64,000 nucleotides of DNA from Nissolia schottii (lineage: Eukaryota; Streptophyta; Magnoliopsida; Fabales; Fabaceae): the NCBI GenBank assembly GCA_003254905.1, contig QANU01016478.1, forward strand, positions 397,853 to 461,852, written 5' to 3'. Under the pieces are notes generated by a model. The model did not search any database, had not been told where the DNA came from, and saw nothing but the letters and a program-made list of their open reading frames with translations. Shown here piece after piece: positions 31,980 through 43,000 of the stretch (position 1 is its first letter; each line of letters begins with the position of its first letter). The translations under genes were made by a program, and so were the position numbers.

Positions 31980-33490
31980 ATTAAAGGGGGTCAACTAAAA
32001 GATTATACATACTCCCTTCAAGAGATCCATGTTTCGCAAGTCAATTCGCACAAGCATTAGTCTCCTTTAAGATGTGCTTCACTTCAACTGTCCAATCATG
32101 ACAAAGCTAATCCCAAATATCAACAATCATTGCATCAAACATATGTGAATATGGAGCATCTGATTTAATCAAAGTAATTGCATGAGTGAATCACTCTCAT
32201 AGATCACCCTCCAATAGTCAGGATCCCAAGCTATCATAAGACTAAAATGAACTGCCAAGAGTTTTCGGAAGAAAATTCCCTGCAATCCCAATAAAACCAT
32301 GAAATCCTATGATCCACTTGCCATCATCCTCTCATATGAGACCACCGAACCCCGTATCCCCTGAATTCCCTCACATGCTACCATCATCATTGATGGTAAC
32401 CTAATAGTGGGGCGCAATTCCATCTAACCAAACAAGAAAGAGGAGAAGAAAGAGGAACCAACTCAATTCTATAGCTAGCATAAGATATATCATACCTAAT
32501 TCTAGCAACAATTATAGGAAGAAATAACAATTTATCGCTAAACACCTCCTGATTGCGCAAACGTCGAACCCACCTAAGAATGGACCACCATAAGACTATA
32601 TCATGACTCGTAGCAAAGTCTTTCAACCAAGATATGTGATCCTCCGTAGAGCTAGGATGAAAAAACAATCCGCAGCCTGCCAAACAAAGTATGCCTTGGG
32701 GAAAATAATAAACAATGGAAAATAGTCTCGTCCCAAGATTGACAACGGACACAATGAGCAGAGTCACACAACCCCCACCTGAAATGAACCTTGTGTGCGA
32801 AAAAATTCCCTCGGCCACACAAATCAAAACAGAAGAAACACAAGAGTTTACATGGTTTGACCTCAACTTCTTACATCCACGGATGAGAAGGTTTCATCAC
32901 AAGTGACCCCACACCTAGATCTACTGCTCCTCACATCTTTGCTCCCTTCTCATACCTCAATCAATTCCCCTTAGAAGTATTTATAGGCTCACAACAATTT
33001 ACAAAGTAATCAACTAATTACAATCTCAATCCTAATAATTAATAATTTTTTATTTTTGTCGAATCAAATCTCTTGTACTTTCTACCATATTTTTCTACTA
33101 TATCTTTTTATCATATCAATCAAAATATTCAATCAAATAGTTTGATAATAATTACAGTTAAATCATAAATCTCTCAAAAATAGAAAAGTACCAATTACAA
33201 GATTCTATTGGGAATTTGGGTCAAACCCAACACCTCATGTGTAGGAAGCGAGTAATGGCATGACATCCACAAGAGATGTTTACATTTCTCAGATGTTGGC
33301 AATTTCACACCCACTTCTGGTCCTCATTAGTTTGAATCAAAAGAGTTGCTTGATAGGAGGCACTTATAACCGCTAGCTATAGAATAACTGCTAGAAGAGC
33401 CTGCTTTTCACACAAAATAGTCATCAGTGGAATCATGCAACTTGACAAATACTTCGACAAGTTTCTGCTTAATAGTGTCAATAACAGGTG
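31980..33490 (-). pseudogene. LINE relic: zf-RVT and RNase H region
   Basis: Read on the minus strand, 33240-33470 gives SYSIASGYK and LPTSEKCKHLLWMSCHYSLP. On the other side of an inserted LTR, 32390-32810 gives FRWGLCDSAHCVRCQSWDET with IFHCLLF (zinc-binding C-x2-C...H...C pattern of plant LINE reverse transcriptases), then DIVLWWSILRWVRRLRNQEV. From 32400 down to about 31980 an RNase H-like end follows (GKWIIGFHGFIG, then VEVKHILKETNACAN and LAKHGSLEG), interrupted by several stops. All of it is one 5'-truncated, dead non-LTR element. Confidence 0.7.
32814..33232 (-). mobile_element. Solo LTR inserted in the LINE relic, about 419 bp
   Basis: On the minus strand the segment starts TGTTGGGTTTGACCC, contains a promoter-like CCTATAAATAC and a long AT-rich U3, and ends near TTTGTGTGGC. 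The adjacent words on the plus strand are CCTCG (32809-32813) and CCTCA (33233-33237), a 5-bp duplication with one change. The protein pattern of the LINE continues on both sides. The 3' CA end is not preserved, so the border has an uncertainty of a few bases. Probably copia-type. Confidence 0.6.
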
Positions 33491-36000
33491 ATTCAAAATA
33501 AAACAATACTGTATTTACAAGAATGTTAGACGAAAAGAAAAGTCATTACATCCTATTTAAATTGGGCTGGCCACTTTATGGATTTCCATCATTTCCAATC
33601 CACTTTACTCATTGATAAACATTCAACGCTGGGCCAAGCACATTATTATCCAAATGGTTCCTAATTGGTTAAAGTACTGTTTAGGAACAATCAAAATTTC
33701 TTTTTCATTTTAACCAAATATCAAAGGTTTGATCATCACATTAGGCATTAAATAATTTTAAAATATATAATCAATGTTTATTTTCTTACATGAGTTTACA
33801 ATATGCGAATGAATTATTTATGTCTCTCGGCGGTGGATAGGAGACCCAAAAAAAAAAATAGAACATAGACTTTGAGATTGTTTGGATAAATGAAAAAAAT
33901 AAGATTATTTTATTAAATGATTGCAAGTATAACTATAGTTTTTTAATCAATTATGATCAAATTAATTTTAAGTAATAATTAGTGTTCATGTACTAAATTC
34001 AATTTTTTTAGCATAAGCTAAATAGAATAACTTAATATATATATATACTTATAAAAGTTTTCAGTTTTTTTTGCCTCTATATCAAAAAAATTAGCTTTTA
34101 ATCCTTTTTTAAAAGTTAAAACAAATGCACACGTAATTTAGTGAATGAAAAGTGATTTTACAATAGTCTTTACAATGAATATTCATGATTCAATTTGACT
34201 TGATAACTTGGACCAACCTTAAACCAGATGTAGGTCATGAAATTTGGTCCGATATACTTTTGGACTTGGTTTGGATTATATTTTGATTTTAGTCACTCTG
34301 ACCCTATAACCTATTTCTTCAACCTAGTGTCGCTTGTCCAAATAATCATATGTGAGGGGAGCCAGCCTCTGTGGAGTTGGTGCCTCTCACCCTTCCGATG
34401 ACCCCCTTCTTTTATTCTTTCCTTACTTTATCTTCCTTTTCTTGTTTTTTTCTTTTTCTTTGGCGCTTTTGTTTCTATTTGAATTGGAGGAGCCACACCC
34501 TCCATGGAGGTTGGGTGACCTCCTTTGTCCCTTTTTTCTTTGTTTGTTTCCTTTCTGTTGTATCATCATCGTTGTATTTGATTTGTGTTAGATTTTCTTT
34601 CTTATGATTTCTTTTGCTAGCAACAATGATTGAATCATGAGAATGATGACTTATTGGTCTCATATCTCTTTGTTCTCGTGGTTTCTCTCACCATTTAGGG
34701 CTGCTTTAAAGATATTACTTATGACAAGTGAAATCAACAATGGATGTTGATGATGGTTACATGAGACTCCAATCTATTTTGTCTGTGTGTTTATCACATT
34801 TGTTGCGATCATTGATCTGTTTTTTTATTGTTTTTATAAAGAGAAAATTGTTGCTGAAGATGATGATTTGAGCAAACGAATTAAGACAAATCAATTACAT
34901 GAAGAACTCAAAGAGTTGTTACAAAGTAGGCTGCTTGTGTGTGTTTGTTTTTAAATGTTCGGATAGATTAATTATGTTACTTTTTTTTGTAAGAATAGAG
35001 TTGTTGTTTAGACTGATGTTTGGCCTATTCACCTAACGGATTGTATGCTATTTGTTAAGATTTTGCTGGTATTAATACTTGTACTTGTTCATGTTTCAAT
35101 AAATTAATTTCGTGCGAAAAGAAAACTCACCAAACGTCATATATTTAATTTAAAGTTATATTTTTCAAAGTTATACTTATGTTGCCGATGATGTTTTGTT
35201 TTCAGCAGATAAGTCATGATTAAAATATTATATGGTGGTGCATTATAATTATAATACATATGTAGTGTGATTTTAGTGCTTTTTTAGTGTTGTCCTAAAA
35301 CTGGAATATGACTTCTTGTTTTTTCTGTTGGGTAGTGGCGTTCCCAACAGATCTTTCAAACGGTGTATATAAAGTTAGGTCCTTGTCTGAGGCTAGAGTC
35401 ACTGGTTTGATTGACAATCATAATTCAAGACTAACAGAATAATTTCCTCATAGCATGAATTAATTTAAAATAATCTTAGTAAAATATACTCTAATTCAAG
35501 CGGATGCTTTATTTTTGGCCTGCTGTAGTAGTTCAAGCAGTAAAAAAGCCGTTATTTGATGAGTTTTGTTTACTTTGCTGTCTATGTCATAGCTACACCC
35601 TCTACCCATGTATAGCTGCCTTCCTCATTCCTCCTAGATTATTCATATGAAACTTTATACAAATGTCAGATGATAAAACTTGTCAATTTCGTTTTTCTGG
35701 ATAATACGATAGACTCGTTGGCTTTTAAATCGATGATAATAATTAGGTTATACTATTTTATATTATTCAAAAACTAGCTTGTATTATATCAAAAGTACTA
35801 TTATTTTTCCTGATTACATAACATTAATCTATACATTCGTGATAACAATGTTTGGTTTGGATGGCTGAATCAGTAGCCCCAAAGGCCATGAATAATTAAT
35901 AGGATGTGTAATACCTATCAATGATGGAGGGAGGATATAGGAATAATAATGGACAGAGAGGGACCAAAACGTAAACGTCCCACAGCGTTAACAAGGGAAG
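33491..36000. other. Intergenic stretch
   Basis: AT-rich, no gene recognised. Pyrimidine-rich frames at 34352-34607 encode only phenylalanine, leucine and serine runs and are not credible. Confidence 0.45.
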
Positions 36001-36023
36001 CCATGTGAACAGTGTAACTTAAA

Positions 36024-36075
36024 AGTCCCACATTGTTGAGAGGAGAAGTTACCCGACGTTCTAGCTTGTATAAAA
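36024..36075 (+). promoter_or_regulatory. snRNA promoter of U4 copy 1: USE and TATA
   Basis: AGTCCCACATTG at 36024-36035 matches the plant upstream sequence element (RTCCCACATCG) with one change, and TATAAAA starts at 36069. The 33-base gap is the spacing known for RNA polymerase II snRNA genes in dicots; polymerase III genes have about 24. A second, weaker USE-like CGTCCCACAGCG lies at about 35976. Confidence 0.85.
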
Positions 36076-36101
36076 GCAGAGGCAACCAAACAGCACAAAG
36101 C

Positions 36102-36246
36102 ATCTTTGCGCTTGGGGCAATGACGCAGCTAGTGAGGTTCTAACCGAGGCGCGTCTATTGCTGGTTGAAAACTATTTCCAAACCCCCTCTTTGGCCTGGG
36201 TCTGCCCAGGCCTTTGAGAATTTCTGGAAGGGTTCCCTTTGGGGGT
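36102..36246 (+). ncRNA. U4: U4 spliceosomal snRNA, copy 1
   Basis: The RNA begins ATCTTTGCGCTTGGGGCAAT, 33 bases after the TATA start, and contains the 5' stem-loop (CAGCTAGTGAGGTTCTAACC), the U6-pairing region with TCTATTGCTGGTTGAAAAC, a GC-rich central hairpin (GGCCTGGG...CCCAGGCC) and the Sm site AATTTCTGG near the 3' hairpin. U4 pairs with U6 in the U4/U6.U5 tri-snRNP and is removed when the spliceosome is activated. A 3' box follows (CAATCTTAGTTCAA, fitting CA-N5-AGTNNAA). Promoter, body and 3' box all look intact, so this copy is likely active. The 3' end is placed to within about 5 bases. Confidence 0.93.
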
Positions 36247-36275
36247 AAAGCCCTACAATCTTAGTTCAAATATTT
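36247..36275 (+). terminator. snRNA 3' box of U4 copy 1
   Basis: CAATCTTAGTTCAA at about 36256-36269 fits the plant snRNA 3'-end signal CA-N3-10-AGTNNAA. Confidence 0.75.
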
Positions 36276-37064
36276 GTTTGAATTGTGGGTCTAATTTTGT
36301 TGGAGTGTGTATTACCTTGATATTGGTGGGTTCCAAGTACTTCGCGTTTTATTTTGTATGTGGGATTTTTTAAATAATTTTTATAATTAAATTTATTTAA
36401 TTTTGTTATTATTTTATGATCTAATATAATATAGATGAATTATAAAATCTAATGTGATAAATTAATATTTTTTAAAACAATATTTGTAGAGAGGTGCTCA
36501 TATATTTTATAAATCTTTAAAATCTTTTATAAGTTGACCTAATGATTTAACTAATAAAAAGTTTATTACAATCGTATATAACATGAAATGATAACAAAAC
36601 TCTTGTACAAATTATAAAAAAATGAATAAATTAACTTAAATATCATACGGAGTACAGACTCTGCTGAAAATTTCACGTGTTCTTTCGTATATACCAGTAT
36701 CTTCTATTATATGTTTCATCTGAATCTTTTTCCCCTTTCCAAACAACGCAATTAATCATTATATTTGTCTTTGATTTATGTTGCTTTTATTCGTTTAGCA
36801 TTGTCCATTTATTTACATAATAATCTACTACAAATTCAATTTATTCTATTAGGTAACAATAAGGGTCAAGGGTAACAGATTACCCTTTCGTGTAGAAAAC
36901 ATTCAAGCGCAAGGAAAAAATAATAATATTTAAAATTCATTCTTACTCAACATCGTAGGAAAATAGGAAGGAGTACGTGTCTACAAAGGACAAACAAACT
37001 CATCTATAAGCTGTACAATACGTGTTTTCTACAATGCTATCTTTATTTTTGTTACTTCAAGAAC
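36276..37064. other. Spacer between U4 copy 1 and the LTO1 3' end
   Basis: AT-rich, no gene. It includes the probable 3' UTR of LTO1, which ends leftward of 37065. Confidence 0.45.
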
Positions 37065-40000
37065 CTAACTAGGTTGAACAGATTCATCATAACTGGATAC
37101 TCTAGCCAGCTCCGACAATTCAACCTCACCACTCAGGACCTGCACGAAATGGCAGATGCAGTGAGAAAGAAAATAAATATGGGTAGAGCCGAGAGGGTAC
37201 CACAGCTATAATCACAGCATGACAAAAATTCTGTACCTGGCCATTAATAACCCACATGGGGAAACCATCAACTTTAGCGTCTATGCATGCCTTGTTCATT
37301 TTGGTTCCGGGCCGAAATCCTTCAGGGAAGCACTCCACATAATCCAATTGCTTGGCTGCCTCGCGTCCAAAAATCTGTACCAATGGGTTAAAGTGAATAA
37401 GCCTATTAATTAGAATAGTTATGCTTTAAGGCATGCAAGGCTTGTGAATTGTCAACAATGGGTATCATCAAGCATGAATAATTAGATATGCTAGTATGTT
37501 AGCAGAGGGATTAAATGGCCCTAGCAAGCACGGAAAGTTTTGATGAAGAAACCAACCGTGACTTTTTATATATGCATTGACAACTATGTCTTAAAACCAA
37601 GACCTTTACAAGAGGAAGCCATATCTTGGTGAATTCAATTCTTAATATAAACTTACATTACATTGGTTGAGTTTTAACAACCAATCTGTGCTTGATGATA
37701 AGTCATTCAATTTTCGCTAGAATTTTTTGTACGGAAGAAAAATCTATATCAGATCATGATGATTTATGCTCCATTTATAAATGTTTAAGGGAATTATAAC
37801 CTGTGAATGACCACATACCTCTTTTTGCTCAAAACAGTGCGAACACCAGAAGGCTCCATACATTTTAGCTCCTATGGAGTGCAAATGCTTTGCTAGAGAT
37901 AGTGCAAAAGAGCTTGACGGAGTTGTTACCTCAGTTGCATAATATGGCAGTTCAACTTCAGCCAAGCTGTTAAAGTAGCCAACAGAAAAAATGAGAATCC
38001 AAATAATATGTTACAACTGTAAATGCCTATCTGGGTTTCATATCTAATTAGAATAAGCAAAAACAAGAAAACCCTATTTACAGCTGAGGTTTAATCAAAA
38101 AAATTAAACCTATCCTTCACGTGAAAATTCTATAAGTAACCACCAGGTCAATACATCATCCATTTTTCACACTTCCACATAGTAATATAATACTTATAAC
38201 ATTGTACGTAAGGGTTGCTACTTCCATTTGCAATGTATTTGAACAGAAACTCTAATCTGTTGGTTATGGCTATGGGCACATAACACATCAGCTCAAATAC
38301 ATTCTAATATGTCAAATCTGCGTCAACATAATAAAATCAAAACATATATGAAAAATAAAGACTGGATAAGGAAATATAGCCATGCCTAGAAAGTGAAGTT
38401 TTATGGGGAAAAAAGAAGATATACTAAACAAGGAAATAGTGGCATCAAAAGACAGCAGAAAATGACAATTAGAAACTAGTTTTCCACCTTAGCTTTTTGG
38501 AGCTAGAGAAATCGCATTAATTGATGACGGATAAAACAATTTTACATCTCCAAAGAATGAAATATACAATTTGAAATGATTTAAGGGTTCTGAGAAAGTT
38601 GAAGAAAAAAGCAAATACATTCATCTTGAGGAGGCAGATTTAGAATTGCTATAAGAGGTGTTCAGCATGGCAATCTCCAAGTATCAATGAACAACTGCAG
38701 GCCATGTGAATAATCAGATTTTGACATTTGCTGACAGCACCTATGCATGAATGGTGGAGGGAGAACTGAGGAGGAATGGACAGTGTTAGGGACTGTTGAA
38801 ATTTGGTTTATGGGTCAGGGATTATCTGACCACCTTCTTACCAAGGAATCTGACATCGCTGCTCCTCAGAAAGATGACTGGAAGAAGGTTGATGCTCAGC
38901 TCGTATCTGTGTTATGGCAGTCTATTGAGCCTAGCCTGATGGTTCACTTTCGCACTTACAAGACTTGCTATGACATTTGGACGAAAACTGAAACTGTCTA
39001 TGCCAATGACATTCAAAGGCTTTATGAAACCGTTCGAAGTTTAGCATCTCTTCATATGACAGACTCTGATTTGCCCTCCTATCTGAACAAGGCCCAGTCG
39101 TGTTGTGATGAAATCAAGTCCATGTTAGAAAAAGATGACGCAAAAGAAATGTCAAAGAAGCTTGATAATATGCTTATGGTATTCGTTCTCCATGGCCTCC
39201 ATAAAGACTATGAATCTGTTCGGAATCAAACTCTGACAAATCCTAATATTCCTACAGTTACAGAACTTATTGCTCGTTTGTTAAGGGTTCCGGCACCAGA
39301 GATTGTTTCTCAAACGGCGTCTGAATCCTCTATTTTGGCCTCTAACTCATTTGGCCATGGTCGTGGTCGAGGTCGAGGTCGGGGTAATGGACGTAGCAAT
39401 TTTGGTCGTGGTAATGGTAGAGGAAGAAGTAATCTCCATTGTTCCTACTGCGATAAGTATGGACACACTCAGGATCGTTGCCACTCTTTACATGGATTTC
39501 CTAGCAAAACCACTGCCAATGTTGCTCAGTCTCCAGTACCTATTACTGACCCAAAGCTGGGACTTGCGGAAGGTCCTGCCCTTTCTGCTAGTGAATACAA
39601 GGAATTCCTTCAATATAAGGCAGCCCAACAGTCCTCCTCCTCAGCCACTGTAGCACATACTGGTAATTCTACCATTTGTCTCTCCCAATCTGCAGGATCG
39701 TGGATTTTAGATTCTGGTGCTTCTGATCACTTGGCTGGTAATCCTTCTCTTTTCACTAAATTGTCACCTCCAAAAACATCTCATAGTGTTACTCTTGCTG
39801 ATGGATCTAAAGCCCGGGTCTTGGGCATTGGTCAAGCTTCACCTTCTTCATCTTTATCCTTACACTCAGTTTTATTTGTACCTGGTTCCCCCTTTAATTT
39901 AATTTCCATCAGCCAACTTACTCGTACTCTGAACTGTTCCATAACCTTTATTTCCGATTCTTTTCATATACAGGACCGGAGTACAGGACAGACGATTGGA

Positions 40001-43000
40001 GTTGGATATGAATCACGTGGTCTCTATTACCTCCAGCCTCATCCATCAACAATATGTGCAGTCTCAGAGTCTCCTGATCTTTTGCATCGTCGTTTAGGTC
40101 ACCCAAGTCTTGGAAGATTGAAGCAGATGGTTCCAAAGCTTTCTCATTTGAAGTCCTTGGAGTGTGAGTCGTGTCAACTTGGAAAGCATGTTAGGACATC
40201 TTTTCCAACTAGTACTAGTAGTCGAGCAAATTCACCGTTTGACCTCGTTCATTCTGATGTTTGGGGTCCCAGTCGTGTTACGTCAGTTTTGGGATTTAAG
40301 TATTATGTTACCTTCATTGATGACTTTTCCAGATATACCTGGTTATTTTTAATGAAAGATCGGTCTGAGTTATATGACATTTTTAAGACCTTTTGTGTTG
40401 AGATCAATAATCAGTTTGGCAAAAATATTCGAGTTCTGCGCAGTGATAATGCAAAAGAATACTTTTCTGTGCCGTTTACTTCATTCCTGGCATCTCACGG
40501 CATCGTTCATCAATCTAGTTGCCCTCATACACCACAGCAAAATGGTGTGGCTGAACGTAAGCATCGTCATCTGATCGATACAGCGCGGACATTATTAATT
40601 AATGCTACCGTGCCATTGAAATTTTGGAGTGATGCTGTTGTTACTGCATGTTACTTAATCAATCGCATGCCATCTACTACTCTTGGTGATAAGGTTCCTC
40701 ACAACATTTTGTATCCTCAGGCCACTCTCTATGTGGTTCCTCCCAGAGTTTTTGGTTCCACATGTTTTGTTCATAATCTTTCCCCTGGTAGCGACAAGCT
40801 GACTGCACGAGCTATGAAATGTGTTTTTCTTGGGTACTCTTCACGTCAGAAAGGTTACCGGTGTTATTCACCTACTACACGTCGCTTCTACATATGTGCG
40901 GATGTTACATTCTTTGAAGATCAACCATACTTTGCATCAGCATCCGACATGCCCGATCATGCCTTTATTGACTCCGATAATACTTCTCCAGTGCTGCCTG
41001 TGCCACTCATTGACTCTTCACGTCGTTTTGGTATTACCTATGAGCGACGACGATCCGACACCTCAGGGCCTTCTCCTACAGTTGAGACTCGTGATTCAGC
41101 TCCACCTCCGTCGTCTCCTCCTGCTGCGGTCCTCCCTGATCCACCAGATGACCAGCCTATTGCCCTTCGTAAAGGTAGTCGTTCCACCCTTAATCCTCAT
41201 CCCATTTATAACTTTTTAAGTTATCACCGATTATCTCCTTCCTATTGTACCTTTGTGTCTGCCTTGTCTTCTGTTACTATACCTAAAACTGTTCAGGAAG
41301 CACTTTCCCATCCAGGATGGAGACAGGCTATGCTTGATGAGATGGCCGCTTTGGAGGCCAATCATACATGGACACTCCGTCCTCTTCCTGCCGGCAAATC
41401 TACAGTTGGATGTCGATGGGTCTTTACAATTAAGGTTGGCCCTGATGGCCAAGTGGACCGCTTAAAAGCTCGACTGGTTGCTAAAGGGTACACCCAAATC
41501 TATGGTCTGGATTATGGGGACACCTTCTCTCCTGTTGCTAAAATGGCGTCTGTTCGTTTGTTTTTGGCCATAGCTGCCATCCGCCATTGGCCGTTGTATC
41601 AGCTTGATATTAAAAATGCCTTCTTGCATGGTGACCTGGAGGAGGAGATTTATATGGAGCAACCACCTGGGTTTGTTGCTCAGGGGGAGTTAGGTAAGGT
41701 TTGTCAGTTGAAGAAATCTTTATATGGTTTGAAACAGTCTCCTCGAGCTTGGTTTGGGAAGTTTAGCACAGTGATCCAAGAATTTGGCATGATCCGTTGT
41801 GAAGCAGATCACTCTGTGTTTTTTAAATGCTCATCACCTTCTCGGTTTATTTATCTTGTGGTGTATGTGGATGATATTGTCATTACAGGTGATGACCAAA
41901 CAGGCATTGACGAATTGAAACAACACTTGTTCAAGCATTTCCAAACTAAAGATCTTGGTCAGCTACGATACTTTCTTGGAATTGAGGTGGCTCAATCAAA
42001 GGCTGGCATTGCTATCTCTCAAAGGAAATATGTTCTTGATATTCTCGAAGAAACTGGAATGCTTGATTGTAAACCTGTTGACACACCTATGGACCCCAAT
42101 GTGAAGCTTCTTCCTAATCAGGGGGAGCCATATCCTGATCCAGGGAGGTACAGGAGGTTAGTTGGAAAGTTGAATTACCTCACTATGACTAGACCAGACA
42201 TTTCCTTTCCAGTTAGTGTTGTGAGCCAGTTTCTTAATTCCCCATGTGATAGTCATTGGAATGCAGTCATTCGAATCCTAAGATACATTAAAGGATCGCC
42301 GGGAAAGGGGCTTGTTTACACAGACAAAGGTCATACTAATGTTCTGGGATATGCTGATGCAGATTGGGCAGGTGATGTTAATGATAGGAGGTCCACTACC
42401 GGCTATTGTGTTCTTATTGGAGGAAATCTAATCTCCTGGAAAAGCAAGAAGCAAACTGTTGTTGCGAGGTCTAGTACAGAAGCAGAGTATCGTGCAATGG
42501 CTAATGCTTCATGTGAGTTGTTATGGTTAAAACATTTACTTCAGGAGTTAAAGTTTTGTGAGATTCAGCCTATGGAGCTTGCTTGTGATAATCAGTCAGC
42601 TTTGTATCTTTCCTCAAATCCAATTTTTCATGAGAGGACCAAGCATATAGAGGTCGATTGTCATTTCATCAGAGAAAAGATTCTCTCAGGCATAATCAAG
42701 ACTTCCTATGTTCAATCTAAGGATCAACTTGCAGATATGTTTACTAAATCTTTACGGGGTCCTAGAATATCATATATATGTAACAAGCTGGGTGCATCTG
42801 ATATTTATGCTCCAGCTTGAGGGGGAGTGTTGAATATTTGTTAATATTTGACAGGATTTGATTTATCTATTTTAGGATAGTATTAGTATGATTGATTTAG
42901 TTTCCTTTTATCTCTTTATTATCATATCTATATATTGTAAAGTTTTCTAATGAAATAATACAAGAAAAACATTCAGCTTCAACTGGGACCAAAACATGGA

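Noticed and set aside
34352..34607. Two overlapping plus-strand frames of about 79 codons
   Set aside because: Hydrophobic low-complexity products of a T-rich stretch, without start context or similarity.
38620..38700. Alternative LTO1 exon
   Set aside because: It has lost the acceptor, carries a frameshift and a stop, and the donor GT is mutated to AT.
40821..41219. Second plus-strand frame of 132 codons within copia pol
   Set aside because: Out-of-frame shadow of the Gag-Pol frame.
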